A stretch of DNA of 64,000 nt from JAMLHH01 sp037189845 (GCA_037189845.1 JBBCIS010000002.1:62001-126000), one strand, 5' to 3'. Shown: positions 34,800 through 43,430, counted from the first letter of the stretch. Notes: generated by a model from the sequence alone, not told the origin. A program made the numbers and translations.

Positions 34800-36326
34800 T
34801 TGGGTTACTATTTAGCATACGATGTAGGCACCAGCAGCGTCAAAGCTATCATGGTGGACGCTCGCGGAGAAATTATATCTTCTGCAACTGCTCCTTACCC
34901 ACTCTACATGCCTCAGCCGGGCTGGGTGGAACAGGTTCCGGCGGATTACTGGAAAGCTATCTGCCAGGTAACGAATGAAATCGTCAAAGATGCATGCGTA
35001 GCCGTCAAAGAAATCAAAGCGATGGCATTTTCCACACAGGCAATGGGTATCATTCCTGTCAATCAGAGCGGAGAAGTGCTGTACAACAATATCTCATGGG
35101 TGGACGGTCGTGCGGAAGAGTATGCTGTGAAAGCCATGAAGAAATTCGGAGGAAAAAGAATTTTCAAAGCGATTGTAGGAGTAGAAATCACCGGTAAAGA
35201 TGTGATTCCCAAGCTGCTTTGGCTCAAAGATAAAGAACCTTCTATCTGGAAGGAAACGCACAAAGTGCTGGATGTCAACGGATATCTGAAATACAAATGT
35301 ACCGGGAGAATGGTAGCGGAATGGTCGGGAGCATGTTCGTATGCTTTCAACCTGAAATCCAAAGACTGGGAAAATCTGTTTTTCAGAGTGACCGGAGCAG
35401 GAACGGAAAAGCTTCCTGAGCTCGTCAAATCTACTGACATGGTTGGAACTTTGACCACAGAAGCTGCAAAAGAACTGGGATTGGGCACACATGTGAAAGT
35501 ATATGGCGGATGCGACGATACTCAGGCGGCAGCGGTAGGCACAACAGCAATTGCAGAAGGTGAAGCGCATATCTATACAGGTACATCTGCATGGGTGGGC
35601 GTAATGACCAAAGGTGCTCCGAAATTCAAAAACGGAGTATTTTGCCTGCAAAGTGCCGACCCCGCTAAAAATTTTGTGGTAGGCATCACTGAATCTGCCG
35701 GAGTGAATACAGAATGGTTGCTGGAAAGCTTTTACCAGAATGAGCTGAAATCTATGGACAAAAATGCTGTCTATCAACTGATGGAAAGCGAAGTCAAAGC
35801 CACTCAGGAAGGTGCAGATTATCTCATCATGACTCCCTGGTTTCTGGGAGAAAGGTGTCCTGTGAGTACAACAACCACCCGTTCTACACTGTTCAATCTG
35901 ACACATCAGCATACAAGAGGTCACATCGCCAGAGCGCATTTTGAAGGAATTGCACACAATCTGAGATGGTCGATTGCCAATATTGAGAAAGATTTCAATT
36001 TCAGGATCTCTTCTTTAAAAATTACCGGTGGCGGCAGCCGCAACAACAGCTGGATGCAAATCATTGCAGATATCATCGGAAGAAATATCATCACCACTTC
36101 CCAACCACTCAATGCTGGTGCAATGGGAGCTGCAGTAGTAGCTATGGTCGGTGACGGAGCTTTGAAAAGTTTTGAGGAAGTCAGCAAGCTGATACATCCT
36201 GTCAAAACTTTCTATCCGAAAAAAGAGCACACAGCTTTGTACGAAGAGCTGCACCTGTCTTATCAGGCGGTGTACCACAACCTCAGCAAAGCCTATCAAT
36301 CTATTAATCAGAAAAGATTTGAATAA
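34800..36326 (+). CDS. FGGY-family carbohydrate kinase (xylulokinase-like)
   Basis: 508 residues from a TTG start 3 bases after the aminotransferase stop; an AGAGG stretch precedes it. Phosphate-binding motif DVGTSSVKAIMVD (about 7-19). GGCDDTQAAAVGTT (about 237-250) holds the catalytic Asp region, and GGGSRNNSWMQIIADIIG (about 414-431) is the FGGY C-terminal signature. It phosphorylates a ketose, polyol or similar compound with ATP in the cytosol. The neighbouring class II aldolase would cleave the phosphorylated product. The exact substrate is unknown. Confidence 0.9.
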   Translation: MGYYLAYDVGTSSVKAIMVDARGEIISSATAPYPLYMPQPGWVEQVPADYWKAICQVTNEIVKDACVAVKEIKAMAFSTQAMGIIPVNQSGEVLYNNISWVDGRAEEYAVKAMKKFGGKRIFKAIVGVEITGKDVIPKLLWLKDKEPSIWKETHKVLDVNGYLKYKCTGRMVAEWSGACSYAFNLKSKDWENLFFRVTGAGTEKLPELVKSTDMVGTLTTEAAKELGLGTHVKVYGGCDDTQAAAVGTTAIAEGEAHIYTGTSAWVGVMTKGAPKFKNGVFCLQSADPAKNFVVGITESAGVNTEWLLESFYQNELKSMDKNAVYQLMESEVKATQEGADYLIMTPWFLGERCPVSTTTTRSTLFNLTHQHTRGHIARAHFEGIAHNLRWSIANIEKDFNFRISSLKITGGGSRNNSWMQIIADIIGRNIITTSQPLNAGAMGAAVVAMVGDGALKSFEEVSKLIHPVKTFYPKKEHTALYEELHLSYQAVYHNLSKAYQSINQKRFE

Positions 36327-36333
36327 ACACGGT

Positions 36334-36909
36334 ATGGATATTCAGAAAGCCAGAGAAATTGTTTGCGAATCAGGCAAAAAATTAGTCCGCGAAGGATTGA
36401 TTGCCCGTACTTGGGGTAATGTCAGTGTCCGTATCGACGACAGGAGAATGATTATCACTCCAAGCGGTCGAAAATACGAGGAACTGACGCCTGAAGATAT
36501 GGTACTGGTAGATATCTATACACTGAAATATGAGGGTATCAAACCATCATCTGAACTGAAGCTGCACTGCGAGATATACAAAACACGTTCGCACATACAG
36601 TCGGTGATTCATACGCATCAGTTGTACGCTTCTATTGTGGCAGCTACGCAAAATGATGTACAGATTCTCGACCCGGAACATCAGAAAATCTTGGGAGCAA
36701 AAGTGATTAAAGCAGCTCCTTATGCCCTTCCAAACAGTAAATCTATCACGGTAGATACTGCCAAAGCGGTGGAAGACAGCAAGGCGGCACTAATGTCCAA
36801 TCACGGCGCACTCTGCATCGGTCTGGACATGGAGGAAACTTTCAGAGTAGCACACGCTTTGGAAGCTGCCTGTGCGAAATTCATCGAATCTAAAAAACAA
36901 TCTGCATAG
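36334..36909 (+). CDS. Class II aldolase/adducin-family protein (catalytically intact)
   Basis: 191 residues from the ATG at 36334, which is 7 bases after the kinase stop; an in-frame TTG at 36319 is less likely. Zn ligands H93 and H95 (VIHTHQLYAS) and H157 (MSNHGAL), with the catalytic acid E74 (PSSELKLH). RTWGNVSVRI and ITPSGRKYEELTPEDMV are the usual N-terminal phosphate-binding segments. It would cleave a phosphorylated sugar to a triose phosphate or DHAP, or act as an epimerase like AraD. The next gene encodes a divergent paralogue and starts 2 bases after this stop. Confidence 0.9.
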   Translation: MDIQKAREIVCESGKKLVREGLIARTWGNVSVRIDDRRMIITPSGRKYEELTPEDMVLVDIYTLKYEGIKPSSELKLHCEIYKTRSHIQSVIHTHQLYASIVAATQNDVQILDPEHQKILGAKVIKAAPYALPNSKSITVDTAKAVEDSKAALMSNHGALCIGLDMEETFRVAHALEAACAKFIESKKQSA

Positions 36910-36911
36910 TC

Positions 36912-37517
36912 ATGAAATTAGCAGAAGCTCAGCACCTGATTTTACATGCTCACAGCTATTTCGAAAAGCACAACGCCGGATACGCTACCTGGGGAAAGGT
37001 TAATTTTCTGCAGATAGCTGTCAGATTGGATGACAGAAAAATACTGGTTTCAAATCCGGATAAATCTCTGGATAAGCAAACTGTTGAAGATTTACAGATT
37101 TTGCCTTTAAAAGGAGATTCCTATTTCCAAAAAATTCTTTTCTGGAGATGGGGCTGTGAAATCGCTTTACTGACTCAGCAGGAATTTGCTTCGCAAGTAA
37201 CTGAAACCATCCCACCAATTCTGGATGACCAGGCTCAGCTTTTGGGTGTAAATATCAAAATCGCCAAAAATCCGGTGGATGCTGTTTTTAAAATCTTTGG
37301 CAGATATACTACCATTCTGGAAAACGGTCAGAGCATCTGTATCGGCAAATCACTGGAAGATGCTTTCGTCGCTGCTCAGCTCCTCGAAAAAACTTCCAAA
37401 GCGTGGGTTTTAGGCAAATATCTCGGCGGGGCTAAAGCTATCAATATCATTGAAGCATGGGCGATGCAGCAGTTTTATCTGTTGAAATACTCTAAAGAGG
37501 CAAGTAAGAATAAGTAG
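36912..37517 (+). CDS. Degenerate class II aldolase paralogue (probable pseudoenzyme)
   Basis: 201 residues that align end to end with the preceding aldolase: ATWGKVNF with RTWGNVSV, RLDDRKILVSNPDKSLDKQTVEDL with RIDDRRMIITPSGRKYEELTPEDM, LLTQQEFAS with IHTHQLYAS, LENGQSICIG with SNHGALCIG. All metal ligands are lost (H93 to L87, H95 to Q89, H157 to G139), and so is the catalytic Glu region (now FQKILFWRW). The reading frame is intact and tightly packed in the operon, so it is probably a structural or regulatory subunit rather than decay. This last point is inference. Confidence 0.75.
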   Translation: MKLAEAQHLILHAHSYFEKHNAGYATWGKVNFLQIAVRLDDRKILVSNPDKSLDKQTVEDLQILPLKGDSYFQKILFWRWGCEIALLTQQEFASQVTETIPPILDDQAQLLGVNIKIAKNPVDAVFKIFGRYTTILENGQSICIGKSLEDAFVAAQLLEKTSKAWVLGKYLGGAKAINIIEAWAMQQFYLLKYSKEASKNK

Positions 37518-37683
37518 CAATAGGCAAATATGATTGTGGATTGTAGATTTTTGATTGTAAATTTCAAATGCGAGATTGACGATTATGTTCACTCAAAAAT
37601 CAATGGAATTACCGTCTATAGTCACACAGTCAAAACTTTAAACTAAAATTCACCCTCTTCCAGAACCAAACGGAACCAAAACG

Positions 37684-37716
37684 AGGCTGCCTTTTCCAAC
37701 GGGCAGCCTTAATTTT
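37684..37716 (+). terminator. Intrinsic terminator after the aldolase operon region
   Basis: Stem AGGCTGCC/GGCAGCCT (37684-37691 and 37702-37709) followed by TAATTTTT. It lies about 165 bases after the last gene of the operon. Confidence 0.75.
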
Positions 37717-37782
37717 TGTGATTTGCTAAGGTTTTACTTATATTGACAACTTATATTCGTATTATACAAAAGTGTATTCCGT

Positions 37783-38241
37783 ATGAGATATATCATTTTT
37801 TTCATCGCAGCTGCAGGATTACTTTCCTGTCAAACCAATTCTCCACAGAAAGAAAATAAGCAGATAAATTTTGATTGGCTGCTGGGTGAATGGGTACGCA
37901 CCAATGAAACCGAAGGAAAACAAACTTTTGAAAGCTGGGAGAAAATCAACGATTCTACTTATCACAGTCACGGATATACCTTACAAGGGCAGGATACTGT
38001 CTGGCAGGAATGGGTGGAAATTTCTTCAAGAAATGGTGATATATACCTTCAGGCAAGGATGAAAGATGAAGCAGAAACGACAGATTTTCTCATTACCTCA
38101 CTAAATGATTCATCTTTTATCAGCAACAATCCGGAGAATGAGTTCCCAAAAGAAATCAAATACTGGATGGATGGCGATATTCTCAAAGCTGAAATATCAG
38201 ACGGTGATATGAGAATACCCTATGAGTTTGTAAGGAAATAA
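37783..38241 (+). CDS. DUF6265 lipoprotein
   Basis: 152 residues with a lipobox ending at Cys16 (AAAGLLSCQTN). The mature part FDWLLGEWVRTNETEGKQTFESWEKINDSTYHSHGYTLQGQDTVWQEWVEI follows the DUF6265 beta-barrel pattern, found widely in Bacteroidota and other phyla. No active site is apparent; it may bind a small hydrophobic ligand in the periplasm (speculative). It is monocistronic. Confidence 0.8.
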   Translation: MRYIIFFIAAAGLLSCQTNSPQKENKQINFDWLLGEWVRTNETEGKQTFESWEKINDSTYHSHGYTLQGQDTVWQEWVEISSRNGDIYLQARMKDEAETTDFLITSLNDSSFISNNPENEFPKEIKYWMDGDILKAEISDGDMRIPYEFVRK

Positions 38242-38299
38242 TAATTAAAGCTTTGTTTTCAAGAGGTGATGACAAAAAATCAGTTGAAATTAGCAGTGC

Positions 38300-38440
38300 T
38301 TTAACCCGCTACCTCAAAAACCGAGGCTCCGCTACACCAGCGACTGCACGGAGTATCATCCGCCACAGTCACTGAGTCCGTCGAAGTGCGGCGGATAGAC
38401 GCAGTAAAGGCGCGATCCGGAGGAGGTGCCCTGAAAATCA
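38300..38440. repeat. GC-rich intergenic repeat element
   Basis: A strikingly GC-rich block in an otherwise AT-rich spacer between the DUF6265 gene and proB. Its segment 38366-38391 (minus strand CCGCACTTCGACGGACTCAG) matches 58268-58290 and 44463-44480 well. No gene is visible in it. Confidence 0.5.
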
Positions 38441-38517
38441 GAAAAATATCAAAGATTTCATTTGTTATTTAAATAACTGTCATTCAATAAACGCGAATAT
38501 TCATAATTTCGCACATC

Positions 38518-39552
38518 ATGTCAAAACCTGTATTAGTTTTCAAAATCGGGACTTCTTCGATTACTACCGCTGATGGTGTTGTAGACGAAGTGCTTTTGGA
38601 AAGCATCGCTCAACAAATTGCTACTTTACACAATGATTTTAACATTGTTATCGTTTCATCCGGGGCCGTGGGTACAGGAAAAAAATTCATCAAAGGATAC
38701 AGTGGAAAAATCGGTGAAAGAAAAGCCGCAGCTGCTATAGGCAATCCACTTTTAGTAGGAAAATATGCACGCGCATTTGAAAAGCATGGTATTCCGATTG
38801 CTCAAAGCCTTTGTGAAAGACATCATTTCAGCAACAGAAATCAGTTTTTGCAGCTGAGGGATACGTATCAGGAACTATGGAAACATGGTGTAATTCCAAT
38901 TGCGAATGAAAATGATGTGGTGAGTAATCTGGAGTTGAAATTCTCTGACAATGATGAGCTCGCAACATTGCTGGCTGTAGGGTTTGGTGCGAAATATCTT
39001 CTGATAGCGACATCTGTTCCCGGTGTTCTGGATGTAAATAATGAATTAGTTCCTCAAATAGAAAAATTCACCCCGGCTATTCTGGGATATGCCCGCAAAG
39101 ATAAATCAGCTGTCGGTCTGGGCGGGATGATTTCCAAGCTGACTTTTGCGCGATTGGCAACGAGCCTGGGTATAGAAACTATCATTTTCGGTGCAAGAAG
39201 TGAAAACGGAATTATCCGTGCCGTGGAAGGCACCAACGGAACTATCTGTGTGGCAAAAAAGGCGACTGCAAACGCTCGTCAGAAATGGCTCGCAAGCGGA
39301 AGAAAAGTATATGGCCGCGTACAGGTGGATGCCGGTGCAAAAAAAGCTTTACTGAATCGTAAAAGCTTATTGGCTGTAGGAATTACAGAAGTTTTGAGAA
39401 ATTTTGAAAAAGGTGAGGTCTTCGATATTATAGATGAAGAAGGATGGGTATTTGCAGTAGCTTTGGCCAGAATCAATGCGGATGAAATCCTGCCTAAAAA
39501 GCAAGAACAGAAAGCAATGGTGGCAGGTGCAGATGATATCGTCTTGTTTTAA
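38518..39552 (+). CDS. proB: Glutamate 5-kinase
   Basis: 344 residues: an amino-acid kinase domain (about 1-245) and a C-terminal PUA domain (about 260-340). VFKIGTSSIT (about 7-16), VIVSSGAVGTGKK (about 44-56), IPIANENDVV and FSDNDELATLLA (about 142-153) are the ATP- and glutamate-binding segments. SAVGLGGMISKLTFA is the family's GTGGM-like loop (GLGGM here). The enzyme phosphorylates glutamate in the first step of proline synthesis. proA is not in the window, so the pathway genes are dispersed. Confidence 0.9.
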   Translation: MSKPVLVFKIGTSSITTADGVVDEVLLESIAQQIATLHNDFNIVIVSSGAVGTGKKFIKGYSGKIGERKAAAAIGNPLLVGKYARAFEKHGIPIAQSLCERHHFSNRNQFLQLRDTYQELWKHGVIPIANENDVVSNLELKFSDNDELATLLAVGFGAKYLLIATSVPGVLDVNNELVPQIEKFTPAILGYARKDKSAVGLGGMISKLTFARLATSLGIETIIFGARSENGIIRAVEGTNGTICVAKKATANARQKWLASGRKVYGRVQVDAGAKKALLNRKSLLAVGITEVLRNFEKGEVFDIIDEEGWVFAVALARINADEILPKKQEQKAMVAGADDIVLF

Positions 39553-39567
39553 TTCAGCACATTAAAA

Positions 39568-39770
39568 CACATAGACACATAGTTTTGATTGATTCCTTTA
39601 ATTAGGAAAGGATTAGATAGTGATATGTTCCTGAACATAACTTCAGTACTTTGTATCAAAGTCTCTGTACTTTCCCATTTTCATCATGGATAATCTATGT
39701 ATAATAGAAGCATAGCTTTTATTACTTGAGAGACTTTCACAATAATCAAGTTTATCTATGTGACTATGTG
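39568..39770. repeat. Intergenic element bounded by inverted repeats
   Basis: CACATAGACACATAG at 39568-39582 and CTATGTGACTATGTG at 39756-39770 are inverted copies with one mismatch, about 170 bases apart, in a 255-base spacer without a gene. It could be a small non-coding mobile element or a large RNA hairpin. Confidence 0.5.
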
Positions 39771-39807
39771 GTAAAAAATATTCTATTCTTGCTTTCGCTT
39801 TTTGAGA

Positions 39808-40173
39808 TTAGCGGTTCAGGATTCGTTTAGTGAGCTCAGGGAAACGATATATTGCCGATAACCAGACAATGATTTGTATAACCATCGGGATAAGAACTGA
39901 CTCTCCGTGCACAAAATGTACAGCCATTGCACCACCTAAATAGGCAATTGCCAATAGTGTTCCCAAAACTCCGGTCCTTGGAATGATCCAGATCAAAACT
40001 ATGGTTAATTCCAGTATACCCAATGTCACAATATTCCCGCTACCTCCTAATGCATTGGCCATTTCAGCGGCTTGCTCGCCTCCGGATAATTTCGTCATAG
40101 CACTTCCGGCTAAAATAAAAGCTACAAATCCCGTAAGTACCCAATAGATAATTTTACTTGCTTTTTCGTTCAT
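39808..40173 (-). CDS. DoxX-family membrane protein
   Basis: About 121 residues from the ATG at 40173; an in-frame TTG further upstream (40194) is less likely. Four membrane segments; AGSAMTKLSGGEQAAEMANALG after the first segment is typical of DoxX. DoxX proteins are small inner-membrane proteins linked to redox stress and quinone chemistry in some bacteria. The gene is divergent from an HxlR regulator, with shared operator-like repeats between them, so it is probably that regulator's target. Confidence 0.85.
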   Translation of the reverse strand: MNEKASKIIYWVLTGFVAFILAGSAMTKLSGGEQAAEMANALGGSGNIVTLGILELTIVLIWIIPRTGVLGTLLAIAYLGGAMAVHFVHGESVLIPMVIQIIVWLSAIYRFPELTKRILNR

Positions 40174-40207
40174 CTTTTTTGAATTATATCTCAAAATTAG
40201 ATTCCAA

Positions 40208-40259
40208 TAGTATACATTTGTTATCTGTTACAAAAAGGATAGTAGTTACAAAAAGGATA
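40208..40259. promoter_or_regulatory. Repeated operator-like half-sites between doxX and hxlR genes
   Basis: GTTACAAAAAGGATA occurs twice as an exact direct repeat (40227-40241 and 40245-40259, 18-base period). An imperfect inverted copy, ATAGTATACATTTGTTA, lies just upstream (from about 40208). The cluster ends 4 bases before the HxlR start codon, so it probably binds the HxlR protein and controls both divergent genes. Confidence 0.65.
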
Positions 40260-40263
40260 CTAT

Positions 40264-40620
40264 ATGAATAAAATTATTCCACATCACACAGAAGCATCCT
40301 GCAAAAAAGCTAAGCTGGCTATCCAGGACACATTGGATATCGTTGGTGGAAAATGGAAACTGGTATTGATTTCCGTATTGGGAAACGGCAAGCGAAAATT
40401 CAATGAATTATCTAAAGAGATAAATATCAGTCCCCGCATTTTATCTAAAGAATTACAGGAATTAGAAGCCAATGGATTGGTCAGCAGAACCGTGTGCGAT
40501 ACAAAGCCTGTCACTGTAGAATACGCTTTGACAGAATACAGCGACACTTTATCAGAGGTCATCGAAGCAATGCACAAATGGGGACTCGCCCACCGGAAAA
40601 AGATCATCAGCGATAAATAG
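40264..40620 (+). CDS. HxlR-family transcriptional regulator
   Basis: 118 residues of winged-helix DNA-binding protein. CKKAKLAIQDTLDIVGGKWKLVLISVLGNGKRKFNELSKEINISPRILSKELQELEANGLV is diagnostic; Cys17 is in the position used for redox or electrophile sensing in several HxlR-type proteins. It is divergent from doxX, with direct repeats between them, and followed 40 bases later by a flavodoxin-like gene. A thiol- or quinone-responsive switch for these neighbours is a reasonable inference. Confidence 0.9.
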   Translation: MNKIIPHHTEASCKKAKLAIQDTLDIVGGKWKLVLISVLGNGKRKFNELSKEINISPRILSKELQELEANGLVSRTVCDTKPVTVEYALTEYSDTLSEVIEAMHKWGLAHRKKIISDK

Positions 40621-40660
40621 ATTTTGCACTTTGAAAGCCGTGCGCTAATATTACTCTCTC

Positions 40661-41119
40661 ATGAAGAAGCATCTGCTGATTATCTATCACTCCCAAAAAG
40701 GACATAATGAACAGCTGGCAAAAGCCTGCCTGAAAGGTGCTGAGCAGGAACCTGAGGTAGATATACGTTTTCTGCGGGCGTTTGATACTAATTTGGTAGA
40801 TGTCTTGTGGTCAGACGGAATCATTATCGTCACCCCTGAATATTTTGGGAACATGAGCGGTGCTGTAAAGGATTTTTTTGACCGTACTTATTACCCTGCC
40901 CATGAGCAGGAAATCCACTTGCCTTATGCTCTGATGATCTGTTGTGAGAACGACGGTACCGGTGCTGAACGGAATATTCAGACCATTGCTACAGGTTATA
41001 TTTTAAGAAAAACACTGGACACTTTGATTATAAAGGAAAAAGATCTGGAATCATCATTGGACAAGGCTGAAGAATTGGGGCAAACCTTCGCGGCAGGATT
41101 GTGTATGGGTATTTTTTAG
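40661..41119 (+). CDS. Flavodoxin/NAD(P)H-dependent FMN reductase-like protein
   Basis: 152 residues with a flavodoxin-like fold. The FMN phosphate loop is IIYHSQKGHNEQLAKACLKGA (about 7-27). TPEYFGNMSGAVKDFFDRTYYPAHEQ (about 58-83) is the second FMN contact seen in NADPH-dependent FMN reductases. ALMICCENDGTGAERNIQTIATGY is the third. It would transfer electrons or reduce a quinone or other substrate in the cytosol. It follows the HxlR gene closely and may be cotranscribed with it. Confidence 0.8.
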   Translation: MKKHLLIIYHSQKGHNEQLAKACLKGAEQEPEVDIRFLRAFDTNLVDVLWSDGIIIVTPEYFGNMSGAVKDFFDRTYYPAHEQEIHLPYALMICCENDGTGAERNIQTIATGYILRKTLDTLIIKEKDLESSLDKAEELGQTFAAGLCMGIF

Positions 41120-41216
41120 CCAAAAGAATCTGAGCTCTGATGAATTTTAACAGTGTGACAGACAAGGCTTATCACCAAAAATAATGACAAAAGGTCTTCT
41201 ACTCTGAGAATTTTAT

Positions 41217-41224
41217 TACTTTTG
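41217..41224 (+). promoter_or_regulatory. -7 promoter element of the carboxyltransferase gene
   Basis: TACTTTTG, a perfect TAnnTTTG match 25 bases before the start codon at 41250. No clear TTG at -33. Confidence 0.4.
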
Positions 41225-41249
41225 GGCTTCTGAAAGACAATTTCAAATA

Positions 41250-42878
41250 ATGAACGAACTGGAATATAATCGCAACGAAGATGCCATGAAACTGGCTATC
41301 TATGAGTTGAAATCCAAGCTAAAGAAAGTTTATCTCGGCGGCGGTGAAAAGAAAATCGAATCCGAGCACAAGAAAGGCAAAATGGTTGCCCGTGAAAGGA
41401 TTGACTATTTGATAGATGAAGGCAGCAGATTTCTGGAAATCGGTGCACTCGTTGGAGAAGGCATGTATCCCGAATATGGCGGATGTCCATCCGGTGGCGT
41501 GGTGACTGGTATCGGTTATATTTCCGGCAGAATGTGCATGATCGTGGCCAATGATGCGACTGTGAAAGCAGGTGCATGGTTTCCTATCACAGGAAAAAAG
41601 AACCTCAGAGCTCAGGAAATTGCTATGGAAAACAAGCTTCCAGTGATTTACCTGGTAGACAGTGCAGGTGTATTTTTACCGATGCAGGATGAAATATTCC
41701 CGGACAAGGAACATTTCGGGCGTATTTTCAGGAATAATGCAAAAATGTCGGCAGAAGGTATTCCTCAGATTTCTGCTATTATGGGTAGTTGTGTGGCAGG
41801 TGGAGCATATCTTCCTATCATGTCTGATGAATCATTGATTGTAGATCAGCACGGCTCTATCTTTTTAGCTGGTCCGTATCTGGTTAAAGCTGCTATCGGT
41901 GAAAATGTAGATAAAGAAACTTTGGGCGGTGCACATACTCAGACAAATATCAGCGGTGTATGTGACTATAATATGCCGGACGAAAAAACCTGTCTGGATA
42001 CTGTCAAAAAATTAGTTTCTCAGTTCGGAGAAACGGATAAAGCCGGTTTCGACAGAGTGGAACCACAGTTGCCAGCATTGAAAGAAGATGAAATTTACGG
42101 CATCTATACCGGGGCGACCAATAAGCCTTACGACACCAGGGAAATCATCAAAAGATTGGTAGATAATTCTGAGTTTACGGAATATAAAGCAGGATATGGT
42201 CAAACCATCGTGTGCGCATATGCACGTGTCGAAGGCTGGTCAGTTGGAATAGTAGCCAATCAACGCAGTGTAGTAAAAAGTGCGAAAGGTGAAATGCAGT
42301 TTGGCGGTGTAATTTACTCCGACTCAGCTGACAAAGCAGCAAGATTCATCATGTTGTGCAATCAGAAAAAAATCCCTTTGGTCTTCTTACAGGATGTTAC
42401 AGGATTTATGGTAGGTAGCCGTTCTGAGCATGGTGGCATCATTAAAGATGGTGCTAAAATGGTCAATGCTGTAGCTAACAGTACTGTACCGAAATTCACT
42501 ATTGTGACCGGAAACTCTTACGGTGCAGGAAATTATGCTATGTGCGGTAAAGCTTACGATCCTCGTATGATCGTAGCATGGCCGATGGCCAAAATCGCTG
42601 TAATGGGCGGAGAACAGGCAGCTAAAGTCTTATTGCAGATCCAGGTAGCTTCCTTAGAAGCAAAAGGACAACAAATCTCAGAGGAAGACAAAAACGAGCT
42701 TCTTACTAAAATCACAGAGAGATATAATACGACTACTACTCCATATTATGCCAGCGCACGCTTGTGGGTAGATGCGATCATAGATCCGTTAGAAACCAGA
42801 AAATGGATTTCTATGGGTATCGAAGCTGCCAATAATGCTCCGGTAGCTAAATTTAATGTGGGTGTACTACAAACCTGA
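41250..42878 (+). CDS. Acyl-CoA carboxylase carboxyltransferase (beta) subunit
   Basis: 542 residues of the crotonase-type carboxyltransferase fold in two halves. KGKMVARERIDYLIDEGSRFLEIG (about 46-69), VYLVDSAGVFLPMQDEIFPDKEHFGRIFRN (about 132-160) and GGAHTQTNISGVCDY (about 230-244) resemble methylcrotonoyl-CoA carboxylase beta more than propionyl-CoA carboxylase. It transfers CO2 from biotin to an acyl-CoA, so leucine degradation is the likely pathway. The biotin carboxylase subunit is not nearby. A strong terminator follows, so the gene is transcribed alone. Confidence 0.87.
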   Translation: MNELEYNRNEDAMKLAIYELKSKLKKVYLGGGEKKIESEHKKGKMVARERIDYLIDEGSRFLEIGALVGEGMYPEYGGCPSGGVVTGIGYISGRMCMIVANDATVKAGAWFPITGKKNLRAQEIAMENKLPVIYLVDSAGVFLPMQDEIFPDKEHFGRIFRNNAKMSAEGIPQISAIMGSCVAGGAYLPIMSDESLIVDQHGSIFLAGPYLVKAAIGENVDKETLGGAHTQTNISGVCDYNMPDEKTCLDTVKKLVSQFGETDKAGFDRVEPQLPALKEDEIYGIYTGATNKPYDTREIIKRLVDNSEFTEYKAGYGQTIVCAYARVEGWSVGIVANQRSVVKSAKGEMQFGGVIYSDSADKAARFIMLCNQKKIPLVFLQDVTGFMVGSRSEHGGIIKDGAKMVNAVANSTVPKFTIVTGNSYGAGNYAMCGKAYDPRMIVAWPMAKIAVMGGEQAAKVLLQIQVASLEAKGQQISEEDKNELLTKITERYNTTTTPYYASARLWVDAIIDPLETRKWISMGIEAANNAPVAKFNVGVLQT

Positions 42879-42908
42879 TATTAGCTTTTTTGATAAATAA
42901 GATCATCA

Positions 42909-42931
42909 AGCCCGCAATAGCGGGCTTTTTT
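42909..42931 (+). terminator. Intrinsic terminator after the carboxyltransferase gene
   Basis: AGCCCGC AATA GCGGGCT followed by TTTTT, 30 bases after the stop codon. Confidence 0.9.
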
Positions 42932-43019
42932 GTGCTTTAAAGAAAAAGATACAATAGTCAGATAAAGCTGGCAGATTAAAAAATTATTTTATTTATGTTT
43001 AAAATGAATTCCCAAAGCT

Positions 43020-43352
43020 ATGTTGATCGAAGCACAAGTCGAGAGCATTATCCGGAAAATCCTTGATTATCGTGACCAGGGAATAACTGATAGTAAGGAG
43101 ATAATGGCAAGGCTTGAATCTGGCTACAAGCAATATGATATTGACTTTGAATGGTTCTTAGAAATGATGAGCACAGGAGCTTTCAGAGCAGGGATAATGA
43201 TGTCCGGGAACCGGTTTCCTGCATCCAATATTGATGATAACATCGTCCTGCGAACTGCATTTAAAATGTACTGGATTGAACAAAAGGGCAAGGAAGATTA
43301 CTTAAAAAACTTTACTGTTCAAAAGAAAAAGTGGTGGCAGCCCTTCAAATAA
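43020..43352 (+). CDS. Small protein of unknown function
   Basis: 110 residues, soluble and mostly helical, with no signal peptide: a helix around QVESIIRKILDYRDQG, a second with ARLESGYKQYDIDFEWFLEMMSTG, and a Lys/Trp-rich tail (KKKWWQPFK). I recognise no family or catalytic residue. It stands between two terminators or promoters as a single gene. Confidence 0.6.
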   Translation: MLIEAQVESIIRKILDYRDQGITDSKEIMARLESGYKQYDIDFEWFLEMMSTGAFRAGIMMSGNRFPASNIDDNIVLRTAFKMYWIEQKGKEDYLKNFTVQKKKWWQPFK

Positions 43353-43418
43353 TGACTCTGACTATCACAAAATACCAGGTAACTGTACCCTGACTGTGCA
43401 GGATTCTGTAGCTTGTTT

Positions 43419-43426
43419 TATATTTG
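43419..43426 (+). promoter_or_regulatory. -7 promoter element of the YihY/BrkB gene
   Basis: TATATTTG is a perfect TAnnTTTG match, ending 4 bases before the start codon, so the transcript would be nearly leaderless. Confidence 0.35.
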
Positions 43427-43430
43427 AAAC

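Noticed and set aside
35094..35957. Long antisense frame (about 287 codons) inside the FGGY kinase gene
   Set aside because: The sense frame has all FGGY motifs; the antisense product has no recognisable features.
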